63,244 nt of DNA, taken from the NCBI GenBank assembly GCA_020848655.1, contig JADLHU010000102.1, positions 1-63,244 of the forward strand, given 5' to 3'. This document shows positions 9,589-20,089 of this stretch, piece by piece. The notes beneath the pieces were generated by a model that did not search any database, had not been told where the DNA came from, and saw nothing but the letters and a program-made list of their open reading frames with translations. Source of the DNA: Novosphingobium sp. Lineage in GTDB: Bacteria; Pseudomonadota; Alphaproteobacteria; Sphingomonadales; Sphingomonadaceae. The translations under genes and the position numbers were made by a program. How positions within the stretch are numbered: the first letter of the stretch is position 1; each line of letters starts with the position of its first letter.

Positions 9589-10053
9589 TCAATAGTTCGC
9601 CACGGCTGGGAATTTTTCCATGATTTCAAGCGCGGAGGCGATGAACTTGTCGGCCTCGGCATTGAGCTTGGCGATGCTGTCGAAGCCGAAGCGGTGGACG
9701 TCGCGCAGCGACTTGTTGATCACCACCAGTCGCCCGGCGATCAGCACCATGCGGCCGAAGCCTTCGTGGCTCATCTTCATCATCGGGCTGACCATGATCC
9801 CGGTCTGCCGCTCGATCGCCAGGCACAGGCAGCCATAGAACAGCTCCAGCCGCCACAGCGTATCGGGATCGGGATCGCCGATGATCGGCAGCGCGCGGCG
9901 CGCTTCCTTGTCGACGATGAACGGCGCGAGCAGGTCCATGTCGGACTTGCGGTCCCAAGATCCATGCGTGTCCTGCGCGCGGATCTGCTGGACGAGCTGG
10001 GCGGCGAAGCCATCGATCACGGGGGTGACGGTGGCGGTGTCGATGTCGGTCAT
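9589..10053 (-). CDS. NifX-associated nitrogen fixation protein (DUF269)
   Basis: This 154-residue protein is the DUF269 partner that lies between nifX and the DUF683 gene in many diazotrophs. Recognisable segments are [19 protein letters not shown] and [13 protein letters not shown]. It is soluble and mostly helical. Work on homologues suggests a link to FeMo-co trafficking, but its function remains poorly defined. Confidence 0.9.
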   Translation of the reverse strand: MTDIDTATVTPVIDGFAAQLVQQIRAQDTHGSWDRKSDMDLLAPFIVDKEARRALPIIGDPDPDTLWRLELFYGCLCLAIERQTGIMVSPMMKMSHEGFGRMVLIAGRLVVINKSLRDVHRFGFDSIAKLNAEADKFIASALEIMEKFPAVANY

Positions 10054-10056
10054 GGT

Positions 10057-10461
10057 TCAGGCTTCCTCGTCTTCGAAATCGAACGATCGGGCCTGTCCCT
10101 TGGCCATGACCTTGCGTAGCCAGGGCGGCGGCGTGCCCTTCAGCACGTCCTGCAGCTTGACCAGCATGGCTTCGATCGGCTCCGGCTCGGCCACTTTCAT
10201 CGGATGGATATTCTGCGCGACGACGCGCGCCGCGCCCGACCCGCCGATCGCCGCGACGACCAGGATCGAACAGTCCTTGATCGCCTCCAGCTTGGGGGCC
10301 AGCTTGTCCTCGTCGCCATCTTCCTTGAGATCGCCTTCGAAGGCGACGATCTGGTCCAGCGCGAAGCCTTCGGGTTCAAGGTTGTAGATGGCGATGTTCC
10401 TGGCCCAGCCGAAATGCGCGTCGATGCGCAGGCAATCCTGGGTGGCGAAGGCGACTTTCAT
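10057..10461 (-). CDS. nifX: FeMo-co precursor carrier NifX
   Basis: NifX binds NifB-co and the VK-cluster and shuttles them towards NifEN. The 134-residue product starts MKVAFATQDCLRIDAHFGWARN, with the HFGWA segment typical of the dinitrogenase-iron-molybdenum-cofactor-binding fold, and ends in an acidic tail. It overlaps nifN by four bases. Confidence 0.93.
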   Translation of the reverse strand: MKVAFATQDCLRIDAHFGWARNIAIYNLEPEGFALDQIVAFEGDLKEDGDEDKLAPKLEAIKDCSILVVAAIGGSGAARVVAQNIHPMKVAEPEPIEAMLVKLQDVLKGTPPPWLRKVMAKGQARSFDFEDEEA

Positions 10462-11873
10462 GGGACAAGCTCCTCTTCGGAATGGCCGGACGGGGTAGGC
10501 GCGGGCGAGATGGCGGCGGGCGGCGCGGACGGATGCTCGCGCCAGGTTTCCGGCGTGGGCGCATGGTGGAAATGCTGGTGCATCAGCATGTTACCGATCG
10601 CGAAGATCAGGTCGCGCGTGCCGCGATAACCCACGCTGACGAGGTGGCCCGCGCCCAGCCAGTCGAACATCGGCACACCCATGCGGAACAGCGGAATACC
10701 CAGCCGCTGCGCCGCCTGCCGCCCGTGGCTGTGCGTGATGAGCAAGTCCGCTCCGGCTTCGGCAGCGCGCGTTTCCAGATCCTCTAGATCGCCGATCAGC
10801 ACGTCCGTCGATGGCAGGCGCTCCAGCAGCGGCGATTGCGTGGTGGTGACGGCGGCGCAGATCTCGGCGCCCATTTCGTGCAGCATCGCGGCCATCGCGA
10901 ACAGCAGATCGGGTTCCGCGCCGATCGCGATGCGCCGGCCGCCGATGTGGAAATGCCCGTCGAGCATGGCGTCGACCAGTTGCCCGCGCTGGCGGCGGTA
11001 CCTGGCGGGCACCGGGCGCCCACTGATCTCGGCCAGGAAGGCGATCAGCCGGTCGTTCGCGTCCAGCCCGGTCAGCCGGTCGAACAGGCGGAACGGCACG
11101 CCGGCCTTGCGTTCCAGCGCTTGCGCGGCGGGGCGCATCTGCTCGCCGACCGCAATGGTCCAGCCGGCCAGCCCCATGGCGCGCGCCGCTTCGGTGCCGG
11201 TGCCGCCGATCGTCGTGGGCGTGAAATCGTCGGGGATATGCCCGTCGAGCGAGCCGGACAGGTCGGGCAGGAAGGTGGGCAGCAGGCCGAAGGCTTCGAA
11301 CAGGTCGCGCAGTTCGTCGATGTCGCCCGGCGTGATGTGGCAGCCGGGCAGCACGTTGATGCGGCGCGGATCGCGCGCCACGCCGGCCGGCGGCGCCTCG
11401 ACCAGCGCCTCGACCATGGCGGTCACCGCCTTGGCCCAGCCGTCCTGGAAAGCGTCCTTGAAATCGGGCGTGGAGACATAGACCAGCGCGATCTCGTCCA
11501 GTTCGGGATGCGCCTCGCGCACCAGCCGGATATAGCCCTGCACGTCATCGCCCTTGGTCTCGGTCACCCCGGTGGAGCAGATGCCGATCATTTCGGGCTT
11601 GGTGCGCTTGGCGATGTTGCAGATCGCCTGCTCGACGTTCTCATAGCCGCCCAGCACCGTCGCCACTTCGGACATGGCCGTGGTCTGGAGCGGGATCGCC
11701 TCGCGGAAATGGCGGACGAACAGCACCAGGCCAAAGCTGGTGCAGCCCTGGCTGCCGTGCAGCAACGGCATGCAGCCGCGCATGCCCATGAAAGCCAGCG
11801 CGCCGCCGATCGGCTGGCTCATCTTCAGCGGGTTGACCGTGCAGGCCTTGGCGTTCTTGTGGAGCTGCGCCAT
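10458..11873 (-). CDS. nifN: FeMo-co scaffold subunit NifN
   Basis: NifN pairs with NifE to form the scaffold on which the FeMo-co precursor matures. The 471-residue protein has the nitrogenase component-1 fold, with the cluster-region segment GMRGCMPLLHGSQGC near residue 40 and ICSTGVTETKGDD near 130. The start at 11873 (MAQLHKNAKACTVNP) is chosen because it directly follows the nifE stop at 11878; the frame stays open further upstream inside nifE. NifN looks intact even though its partner nifE is not. Confidence 0.94.
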   Translation of the reverse strand: MAQLHKNAKACTVNPLKMSQPIGGALAFMGMRGCMPLLHGSQGCTSFGLVLFVRHFREAIPLQTTAMSEVATVLGGYENVEQAICNIAKRTKPEMIGICSTGVTETKGDDVQGYIRLVREAHPELDEIALVYVSTPDFKDAFQDGWAKAVTAMVEALVEAPPAGVARDPRRINVLPGCHITPGDIDELRDLFEAFGLLPTFLPDLSGSLDGHIPDDFTPTTIGGTGTEAARAMGLAGWTIAVGEQMRPAAQALERKAGVPFRLFDRLTGLDANDRLIAFLAEISGRPVPARYRRQRGQLVDAMLDGHFHIGGRRIAIGAEPDLLFAMAAMLHEMGAEICAAVTTTQSPLLERLPSTDVLIGDLEDLETRAAEAGADLLITHSHGRQAAQRLGIPLFRMGVPMFDWLGAGHLVSVGYRGTRDLIFAIGNMLMHQHFHHAPTPETWREHPSAPPAAISPAPTPSGHSEEELVP

Positions 11874-11877
11874 GGCG

Positions 11878-12890
11878 TCAGGCCGCCGCCGCCAGGCGCG
11901 TGCGGTCTTCGATGATTTCGTCCACCAGCGGACCGCAGCCGCCGCAGCCGGTGGAAGCGCCGGTCCGTTCGGCCACCGCCGCACGGCTGTGGCAGCCGCC
12001 CAGCACCGCGTCCTCGATCGCGCCCGTGCTCACGCCCTTGCAGGCGCACAGGCCCTCGGCGCGGCGTTCCGCTTCGGCCTGTTCCGGAGTCAGTCCGGCC
12101 GCGGGTTCCTCTGCCACGGCTTCGGCCATGGCGCGCGATTGCCAGTCCTCGCCGTCCTCGGCCCAGGGGGCGGGCAGGCGCAGGCCACTTCCTCGTACCG
12201 CGCATCGCCCGAGATGCACGAGAGGATGCGGATGCCCAGTTCATCGAGCAGCGGCTTCACCTGCCACAGTTCCCCGGCCAGATTGTATTCGCCGATGATG
12301 TTGATGTCGTAAGGCGTGGTGAAGGGCGGTTCGCGCGTGCCGATCACGTGGCCAAGCAGCGCTTCGCCCGCCAGCTTGTTGCCCAGGTTCTTGGGGCCGA
12401 CGAAGCCGGGCGAATTGATCGGGATCACCGGCTTGCCGAACTTGTCCGACGCCGCCTTGCACACCGCGTCGATATCGTCGCCGATCATGGCGGGCACGCA
12501 GGTCTGATAAACGAAGACGGCGGGCGGATCGTACTTGGCCAGGATCTCGCGGATCGCCTTGAACAGGTGTTTCTCGCCGCCGAAGACGATGTCGGTTTCG
12601 TTGATGTCGGTGGTGAAGCCGGTGCGGTAAAGCTGCGGGCCGGATGAGAAGGCGCCGCGATTGTCCCAGCTATTGCCTTCGCAGGCGATCGGCCCGTGGA
12701 CGAGGTGGGCGACATCGGTGATCGGCTGGAGCGCGATCTTGGCACCGTCGAAGGCACAGCCGCCGGCCGCGCCGCCGGGCTGGAGCTGCTTGGTGCAGCC
12801 TTTCTTCTTTTCCTTCTCGGACTTGCCCTGGTTCTTGCCGCACCCCGGCTCGTTGAACACGTCCTGGATGGTCGCTGACAGACTGCTCAT
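11878..12890 (-). pseudogene. nifE: FeMo-co scaffold subunit NifE, internally deleted and frameshifted
   Basis: The N-terminal 236 residues (start 12890, AAGGAG ribosome site) are normal NifE with the cluster cysteines [33 protein letters not shown] and [14 protein letters not shown]. Directly after that, near 12180-12186, the same frame changes to proline-rich nonsense and stops at 12090. In another reverse frame, ending at 11878, the sequence resumes with [13 protein letters not shown], which resembles the end of NifE. This is followed by a BFD-like [2Fe-2S] domain (LCACKG ... GCGGCGPLVDEI) that some alphaproteobacterial NifE proteins carry. Roughly 200 residues (about 600 bases) of the second half are missing and the frames do not match. 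As read, no functional NifE can be made. Confidence 0.9.
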
Positions 12891-12960
12891 CAACCGGCTC
12901 CTTCGTTGGCCGCCCCGGTGGCATCCTCTCCCAAGGGTTGTGCGCGGGCGTTGATCGCCA

Positions 12961-12990
12961 GCCCCTCCCCCGGTGTTGGGGGGAGGGGGC
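12961..12990. other. Strong hairpin between nifK and nifE
   Basis: GCCCCTCCCCC at 12961-12971 faces GGGGGAGGGG plus GC ending at 12990, with a short loop. No U-run follows on the operon strand. It fits an mRNA processing or stability element that lowers expression of nifEN relative to nifHDK. Confidence 0.65.
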
Positions 12991-12996
12991 GCCGCG

Positions 12997-14556
12997 TCAG
13001 CGGATGATGTCGTAGCTGTAGTCGGTCTTCGACGGCACGTTGGTGGTCGCGTCGATGTGCTCGAAGATGCGGTCCAGGATCGTGACCAGCACGTTCAGCC
13101 CGCCCTGATAGCCCCACACCGGATAGCGGTGCTTGTGGTGGCGATCGAAGATCGGGAAGCCGATGCGGATCAGCGGGGTGCCCGTGTCGCGCTCCAGGTA
13201 CTTGCCATAGGTGTTGCCGATCAGGAAATCGACCGGATCGGTGAACAGCAGCGAGCGCATGTGCCACAAGTCCTTGCCCGGATAGACCTTGCAGTTCGTC
13301 CCGAACGGCGAACTGTCGAACAGGGCCTGCATCTTCTTTTCCCAGGCCTTGTTGCCGTTGGTGGCCAGCACGTGGGTCGGCTCGGCGCCCAGTTCCATCA
13401 GGAACTGCGCCAGGCCATAGCACAGGTCGGGATCGCCATAGATCGCGAACTTCTTGCCGTGGATGTGCGCGTTGCTGTCGGCGATCGCATCGACCAGCCG
13501 GCCGCGTTCGCGCGCCAGTTCATCGGGGATTTCCACGCCGGCCAGCCGGGCCACTTCCATGATGAAGCGGTCGGTGCCCTCGACGCCCACGGGGTGGTTG
13601 AAGGCCACCGTTTCCTGGCCGTGGCCGGCGATCCACGGCAGCGTCTTTTCGGTGCAGTATTCCTGCATCGAAATCGTCGCCCTGGCGTGGACGGCATTGG
13701 CCGCGTCTTCCAGCGTGGTGCCGCCGTCGTACATGCGGAATTCGCCGTCGGTGGGCGTGTCCCAGACGTCGCTGGTATCGCCCAGGATCGTGTATTCCAC
13801 TTTCATAAGGTCGAAGATGCGCTTGATTTCGCGCAAGTTCCCCACGGTATAGCCGTCGAACCCGCCCAGGAAGTTGATCTTGCCGTTGGGCACGCGCACC
13901 AGCTTGTCGACGGTGCCGGCCTTGCCGTCCCAGAAGTGTTCCAGCACGCCCTTCATGGCGTTGTCATAGCCGGTGACGTGGCTGCCGACGAAAGCCGGGG
14001 TGTGCGCGAAGGGCACGTCGTATTCGGCGGGAACGCTGCCCTTTTCCTTCGCCGTCTTGATGAAGGCGTTCAGGTCGTCGCCGATCACTTCCGCCATGCA
14101 GGTGGTGGACACCGCGATCATCTTGGGCTTGTACATCGAATAGGTATTGGCCAGCCCGTCGATCATGTTGTTCAGCCCGCCGAACACCGCCGCGTCCTCG
14201 GTCATTGAAGAAGAGACGCAGCTTGTCGGCTCCTTGAAATGGCGCGAGAAGTGCGAACGGTAATAGGCGACGCAGCCCTGTGATCCGTGAACGAACGGAA
14301 TGGTCTGTTCAAAGCCGACCGCGACGAAGACCGCGCCCAGCGGCTGGCAGGCCTTGGCGGGATTGATGGTCAGCGCCTCGCGGGCGAAGTTCAGATCCTT
14401 GTATTCCTCGGTCTTGGCCCATTCGCGGACCTCGGCGACCTTGTCATCGCCGACGTGGTTTTCGAACTCGGCCTTCTTGCGCGCGAGCATGTCCTGGTAT
14501 TCCGGCCCGCGAAACAGCTCGAAGTGATCGAGCACCTGGTTTGCATTCTGTGGCAT
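12997..14556 (-). CDS. nifK: Nitrogenase MoFe protein beta subunit
   Basis: NifK forms the alpha2-beta2 MoFe protein with NifD and shares the P-cluster. The 519-residue product has the three P-cluster cysteine regions: [28 protein letters not shown] and [12 protein letters not shown]. The conserved serine region [18 protein letters not shown] is also present. The start at 14556 ([12 protein letters not shown]) follows nifD by 83 bases; the frame runs open further upstream but into nifD. Length is normal. Confidence 0.97.
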   Translation of the reverse strand: MPQNANQVLDHFELFRGPEYQDMLARKKAEFENHVGDDKVAEVREWAKTEEYKDLNFAREALTINPAKACQPLGAVFVAVGFEQTIPFVHGSQGCVAYYRSHFSRHFKEPTSCVSSSMTEDAAVFGGLNNMIDGLANTYSMYKPKMIAVSTTCMAEVIGDDLNAFIKTAKEKGSVPAEYDVPFAHTPAFVGSHVTGYDNAMKGVLEHFWDGKAGTVDKLVRVPNGKINFLGGFDGYTVGNLREIKRIFDLMKVEYTILGDTSDVWDTPTDGEFRMYDGGTTLEDAANAVHARATISMQEYCTEKTLPWIAGHGQETVAFNHPVGVEGTDRFIMEVARLAGVEIPDELARERGRLVDAIADSNAHIHGKKFAIYGDPDLCYGLAQFLMELGAEPTHVLATNGNKAWEKKMQALFDSSPFGTNCKVYPGKDLWHMRSLLFTDPVDFLIGNTYGKYLERDTGTPLIRIGFPIFDRHHKHRYPVWGYQGGLNVLVTILDRIFEHIDATTNVPSKTDYSYDIIR

Positions 14557-14602
14557 TGTCGCCTCCTGCGGAAATCTGGGCTGCGAAACTCTGGGAAAGG
14601 GG

Positions 14603-14633
14603 TTCCGGCACCGTGGCCCGTGCGGCGCCGGAA
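14603..14633. other. Hairpin between nifD and nifK
   Basis: TTCCGGC at 14603-14609 pairs with GCCGGAA at 14627-14633 around a GC-rich loop in the 83-base nifD-nifK gap. No U-run follows. Similar stem-loops between nif structural genes elsewhere affect mRNA stability. Confidence 0.55.
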
Positions 14634-14639
14634 ACTCGC

Positions 14640-16139
14640 TCATTCGGCCGCGATCGCGTATTCCTCCGGCTCCTGCTTCCAGGGCGTCGGGGCCATCTTC
14701 CAGACCGGCGCGTTGATCGCCATGTCCATGTCGCGCGCGAAGATCGCGAAGCCGTCGTAGCCGTGATAGGGGCCGGAATAGTCCCAACTGTGCATCTGGC
14801 GGAACGGTACGCCCATCTTCTGGAAGACGTACTTTTCCTTGATGCCCGAGCCGACCAGATCGGGCTGGATCTTCTCGACGAACTTTTCGAATTCGTATCC
14901 GGTCACGTCGTCGTAGATCAGCGTGCCGTCCTTGACATCGTGCTGGGCGGTGCGCTGGTAATCGTCGTTGTGGCCGAATTCATAGCCGGTGCCGACCACT
15001 TCCATGCCAAGGTCTTCATAGGCGCCGATGACGTGCCGGGGACGCAAGCCGCCGACATAGAGCATCACCTTCTTGCCTTCGAGCCGCGGCTTGTACTTGG
15101 CGATGACGGCTTCCATCAGCGGCTTGTACTTGGCGATGACCGCCTCGGCGCCTTCCTTGATCTTGTCGTCGAAGAAGCTGGCGATCTTGCGCAGCGATTC
15201 CTCGATCTTCGAAGGCCCGAAGAAGTTGTACTCCACCCAGGGGATACCGTACTTTTCTTCCATGTGCCGCGAGATGTAGTTCATCGAGCGATAGCAGTGC
15301 AGGACGTTGAGCTTCGCCTTGGGCGTCGCCTCCAGTTCCGCGATCGAACCGTCGCCGGACCACTGCGCCACGACGCGCAGGCCCATTTCCTCCAGCAGGA
15401 TGCGGCTGGACCAGGCGTCGCCGCCGATGTTGTAATCGCCGATGATCGCGACGTCATACGGGGTCTGCTCGAACGCGGCGGGCTTGTCGCCCATCTTGTC
15501 GAACACCCAGTCGCGCACCGCGTCGTTGGCGATATGGTGGCCCAGCGATTGTGAAACGCCGCGGAAGCCCTCGCAGCGCACGGGGACGATGGTCTTGCCG
15601 CCGTATTCCTTGCTCTTGGCCTTCGAAACCGCCTCGATGTCGTCGCCGATCAGGCCGATCGGGCATTCCGACTGGACGGTGATGCCCTTGTTGAGCGGGA
15701 ACAACTGCTCGATCTCGTCCATGATCTTGGCCAGCTTCTTGTCGCCGCCGAAGACGATGTCCTTTTCCTGGAAATCGGACGTGAACTGCATGGTCACGAA
15801 CGTATCGATGCCGGTCGTGCCGATGTAATAGTTGCGGCGCGCGGCCCAGCTATACTGGCCGCAGCCGACGGGGCCGTGCGAAATGTGGATCATGTCCTTG
15901 ATCGGACCCCACACCACGCCCTTCGATCCGGCATAGGCGCAGCCGCGAATGGTCATCACGCCCGGGATGGACTTGATGTTGGACTTTACGCCGCAATCGC
16001 TCTTGCCCTCTTCATGGACGTTGAGGTGCTTGGCGCGGCGCTTGGCCGTCTTCTCCGGGTAGACTTCCAGGACTTCCTGGATCAGTGCCCGGTTCCGTTC
16101 CTTGACGGCGGCGATATCGGTTTGTGCTGATACGCTCAT
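14640..16139 (-). CDS. nifD: Nitrogenase MoFe protein alpha subunit
   Basis: NifD holds the FeMo-co active site. In the 499-residue product the cofactor cysteine is in [13 protein letters not shown] and the cofactor histidine in [18 protein letters not shown]-cluster cysteines are in [27 protein letters not shown] and [11 protein letters not shown]. These mark the molybdenum rather than the vanadium or iron-only enzyme, together with the absence of a small delta subunit gene. The start at 16139 (MSVSAQTDI) is inside the nifH-nifD gap. Length and motifs look fully intact. Confidence 0.97.
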   Translation of the reverse strand: MSVSAQTDIAAVKERNRALIQEVLEVYPEKTAKRRAKHLNVHEEGKSDCGVKSNIKSIPGVMTIRGCAYAGSKGVVWGPIKDMIHISHGPVGCGQYSWAARRNYYIGTTGIDTFVTMQFTSDFQEKDIVFGGDKKLAKIMDEIEQLFPLNKGITVQSECPIGLIGDDIEAVSKAKSKEYGGKTIVPVRCEGFRGVSQSLGHHIANDAVRDWVFDKMGDKPAAFEQTPYDVAIIGDYNIGGDAWSSRILLEEMGLRVVAQWSGDGSIAELEATPKAKLNVLHCYRSMNYISRHMEEKYGIPWVEYNFFGPSKIEESLRKIASFFDDKIKEGAEAVIAKYKPLMEAVIAKYKPRLEGKKVMLYVGGLRPRHVIGAYEDLGMEVVGTGYEFGHNDDYQRTAQHDVKDGTLIYDDVTGYEFEKFVEKIQPDLVGSGIKEKYVFQKMGVPFRQMHSWDYSGPYHGYDGFAIFARDMDMAINAPVWKMAPTPWKQEPEEYAIAAE

Positions 16140-16177
16140 TGGTGTTACTCCTGCTCGATCCAGCGCTGCGGGAAGTC

Positions 16178-16215
16178 CCCGGTCCGCTTCCCCGCGGCGC
16201 GGGAAAGGGACCGGG
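16178..16215. other. Hairpin between nifH and nifD
   Basis: CCCGGTCC at 16178-16185 pairs with GGACCGGG at 16208-16215, with further imperfect pairing inside (CTTCCCC with GGGAAAG). There is no U-run, so it is more likely an mRNA stability or processing element that lets nifH transcript accumulate above nifDK. Confidence 0.65.
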
Positions 16216-16233
16216 TTCCGGGTGCCTTCAGGC

Positions 16234-17924
<1,691 letters not shown>

Positions 17925-17935
17925 GGAGCACGGCG

Positions 17936-18331
17936 ATGGCCTGCGTGCTGTTCTACGAAAAGCCCGGCTGCGTCACCAATGCCCGGCAAAAGGCAATGCT
18001 GGCCGGCGCGGGTCATGCGGTGGAGGCACGCAACCTGCTGGCCGAGCCGTGGACGGGCGAAACGCTGCGCGCGTTCCTGGCCGATCTGCCTGTGCCACAA
18101 TGGTTCAATCGCGCCTCACCACGTATCAAATCGGGTGAGGTGGATCCGTTCGCGTTCGACGCCAAGGCGGCATTGGCCTTGCTGATCGCCGACCCGCTGC
18201 TGATCCGCCGCCCGCTGATCGCGGTTGGCGGCTGGCGCTGCGCCGGGTTTGATGCGGTGCTTGTCGATCGCATGATCGGCTTGCGGCTGGATGCAGAGCC
18301 GGAGCCGGTCGAAGGTTGCGCCTTCGGTTAA
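17936..18331 (+). CDS. nifO: Nitrogenase-associated ArsC/thioredoxin-fold protein (NifO type)
   Basis: The 131-residue product begins VLFYEKPGCVTNARQKAML, the hallmark of the ArsC-like nitrogenase-associated family (NifO in Azotobacter). These proteins have a thioredoxin fold with one N-terminal Cys and are linked to molybdenum handling and nitrate effects on fixation. It is the second gene of the sigma-54 unit that starts at 17438 and ends two bases before the convergent molbindin gene. Confidence 0.87.
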   Translation: MACVLFYEKPGCVTNARQKAMLAGAGHAVEARNLLAEPWTGETLRAFLADLPVPQWFNRASPRIKSGEVDPFAFDAKAALALLIADPLLIRRPLIAVGGWRCAGFDAVLVDRMIGLRLDAEPEPVEGCAFG

Positions 18332-18333
18332 GG

Positions 18334-18819
18334 CTATTCGTCTTCCACCGCCAGGATGATGTGCGAAGCCTTGAAGCAGGCCAGCACCGTGGTGCCGATG
18401 TCCAGGTCGAGGTCGCGCACGCTGTGTGTGGTGACGAGCGCGGCCAGCTCCGCCCCGCCGCCGATGTCGAGCACGACTTCGGTTTCGACCGGTCCTTCGA
18501 TCATCTGGATCACCCGACCGCCGATCTGGTTGCGCGCCGACAGGCGCAGGCCCGGCAGATCGCGCACCAGCGTGACGAAAGTGGACTTGATCAGCGCCAC
18601 GGCCGCCCCGCCCGGATGCAGGCCCAGCCGGTCGACGCTGTTGTTCGTCACCACCGCGTCGATCACCAGCCTGTCGCCGACCAGCAGGCCAACTTCGGCG
18701 CTGACCGGGCCGTGGACGATCGAGGTGACCACGCCTTGCAGCATGTTGCGCGCGCTTGTGCGCAGCCGCCGAGCGCGGGGGCGGAACGGAACGGGCTTGA
18801 ACTGGGTGGATTTGTCCAT
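18334..18819 (-). CDS. Molybdenum-binding protein with two TOBE (Mop) domains
   Basis: The 161-residue product has an N-terminal lead followed by two repeated Mop/TOBE units: SARNMLQGVVTSIVHGPVSA with VTNNSVDRLGL, then SARNQIGGRVIQMIEGPVET with VTTHSVRDLDL. This is the di-Mop arrangement of molbindin/ModG proteins that store or buffer molybdate. In a nif operon it likely holds molybdate for FeMo-co synthesis. The start at 18819 is chosen for its size fit. It is the last gene of the nifB operon. Confidence 0.87.
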   Translation of the reverse strand: MDKSTQFKPVPFRPRARRLRTSARNMLQGVVTSIVHGPVSAEVGLLVGDRLVIDAVVTNNSVDRLGLHPGGAAVALIKSTFVTLVRDLPGLRLSARNQIGGRVIQMIEGPVETEVVLDIGGGAELAALVTTHSVRDLDLDIGTTVLACFKASHIILAVEDE

Positions 18820-18841
18820 GGCTGTGATCCCGGAGTGGCGG

Positions 18842-19183
18842 TTAGCGGCTGAGGACCACGACCTGGTCTTCAGCAACTGTATCCTGTTGAATATGGCGCA
18901 CAAAGATATGATCGATGTCAGCTTCCGATCGTGGGCGATACCACACGCCTTCGGGATAGATCACCATCAGTGGCCCGGCCGAGCAGAAGCCCAGGCAGCC
19001 GCTGATGGTAAAGCCGACCTCGGCGGAAAGGCCCGCCGCTTCGATCTTCTGGCCAAGGCGCTCCCACAGCGGCTGCGCCCCCGACTGGCCGCAACTGCCG
19101 CGCGGATGCATCGGCGGACGCTGCGTGCCGCAGGCGAAGATGTGCCGCCGATAGAGCTGCGGCAGGTCTTCGGGCAGGTCCAT
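18842..19183 (-). CDS. Thioredoxin-like [2Fe-2S] ferredoxin
   Basis: The 113-residue product has the thioredoxin-like ferredoxin pattern: one Cys in IFACGTQRPP, one in RGSCGQSGA and a C-x3-C pair in ISGCLGFCSAGP. This family includes the [2Fe-2S] ferredoxin found near nif genes in Azotobacter. It probably carries electrons or clusters. Its start overlaps the glutaredoxin stop (ATGA-type overlap at 19183). Confidence 0.88.
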   Translation of the reverse strand: MDLPEDLPQLYRRHIFACGTQRPPMHPRGSCGQSGAQPLWERLGQKIEAAGLSAEVGFTISGCLGFCSAGPLMVIYPEGVWYRPRSEADIDHIFVRHIQQDTVAEDQVVVLSR

Positions 19184-19500
19184 CAGCCCGCGTCCACCGG
19201 GGCGACCAGTGCCTGCAATTCGCCGCTTTCGTACATTTCGCGCACGATGTCGCTGCCGCCGACGAATTCTCCGTTTACGTACAGTTGCGGGATCGTCGGC
19301 CAGTCGGAGAATTCCTTGATCCCTTCGCGCAGGAACGGATCGGCCAGCACGTTGATGCCTTCGTAGGATACACCCAGCGTATCGAGCACTTTCACCACGG
19401 CGGCGGAAAAGCCGCATTGCGGCGCGGCGGGAACGCCCTTCATGAACAGGACGACCGGATTTTCGGTAATGATCCGGGTGATGCGTTCGCTGGTCGACAT
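19183..19500 (-). CDS. Monothiol CGFS glutaredoxin (Grx4/GrxD type)
   Basis: The 105-residue product has the CGFS active site ([11 protein letters not shown]), the [18 protein letters not shown] glutathione-binding segment and normal family length. CGFS glutaredoxins hold and transfer [2Fe-2S] clusters with BolA partners. The gene lies directly after a bolA gene, so the pair is probably a dedicated Fe-S transfer module of the nif system. Confidence 0.93.
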   Translation of the reverse strand: MSTSERITRIITENPVVLFMKGVPAAPQCGFSAAVVKVLDTLGVSYEGINVLADPFLREGIKEFSDWPTIPQLYVNGEFVGGSDIVREMYESGELQALVAPVDAG

Positions 19501-19515
19501 GGGAATCTCCTTGGG

Positions 19516-19752
19516 TCAGGCGGCGGGAAGGAAGGTCTGAAGCGCCAGCGCATGCAGTTCGCCGCCCAGATCGCTGCCGATGGCGGCGTAGACCAGCTTG
19601 TGCTGCTGGATGCGGCTCTTGCCCCGAAACGCCTCGCTGGTGACGCGCGCGGCCCAGTGGTCGCCGTCTCCGGCAAGGTCCACCATCACCACTTTCGCAT
19701 CGGGAAAGGCGGCCACGATGCGCTGTTCGATCTCGGCTCCGTCCATCGGCAT
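19516..19752 (-). CDS. BolA family protein
   Basis: The 78-residue product has the BolA fold signature: FPDAKVVMVDLAGDGDHWAARVTSEAFRGKSRIQQHKLVYAAIG with the conserved HKLVY and C-terminal ELHALALQT. It is of the short BolA2/IbaG-like type. Positioned 15 bases before the CGFS glutaredoxin gene, it is likely that protein's partner. Confidence 0.92.
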   Translation of the reverse strand: MPMDGAEIEQRIVAAFPDAKVVMVDLAGDGDHWAARVTSEAFRGKSRIQQHKLVYAAIGSDLGGELHALALQTFLPAA

Positions 19753-19762
19753 GGCGCGGCCT

Positions 19763-20062
19763 TCAGCGAAAGCTCAGCACTTCGACGGTGACGTCTTCGG
19801 TGCCCAGAATGGTCGCCTGGCAAGCCAGGCGCGACTTCGAACTGACGCCGACGATGCTGTCGAGCTTCTCGTTTTCCTCGCGCGTCAGCTTGGACACGCC
19901 CTTGCGGCCTTCCAGCACGAAGATATGGCACGTGCCGCAAGTGGCCTTGCCATCGCAGTTGTGCTGGATCTTCTGGTCCGCGCCAAGGATCAGCGAGAGC
20001 AGCGAGGTGCCTTCGCCGGCTTCGATCTGGTTGCCCGATGGCAGGATGGTAACGGTGCTCAT
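19763..20062 (-). CDS. Plant/adrenodoxin-type [2Fe-2S] ferredoxin
   Basis: The 99-residue product has the ligand motif C-x5-C-x2-C in HNCDGKATCGTC and the fourth Cys in RLACQA, typical of [2Fe-2S] ferredoxins used in cluster assembly and electron transfer. It sits between the DegT-like gene and bolA in the nifB operon. Its partner is not defined by the sequence. Confidence 0.92.
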   Translation of the reverse strand: MSTVTILPSGNQIEAGEGTSLLSLILGADQKIQHNCDGKATCGTCHIFVLEGRKGVSKLTREENEKLDSIVGVSSKSRLACQATILGTEDVTVEVLSFR

Positions 20063-20089
20063 GCAAGTGTCTCCGTAAGTCAGTGGGGG

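Noticed and set aside
15073..15147. Near-repeat EAVIAKYKP in NifD, looking like a tandem duplication
   Set aside because: The same doubled segment is present in well-known NifD proteins, so it is a normal family feature.
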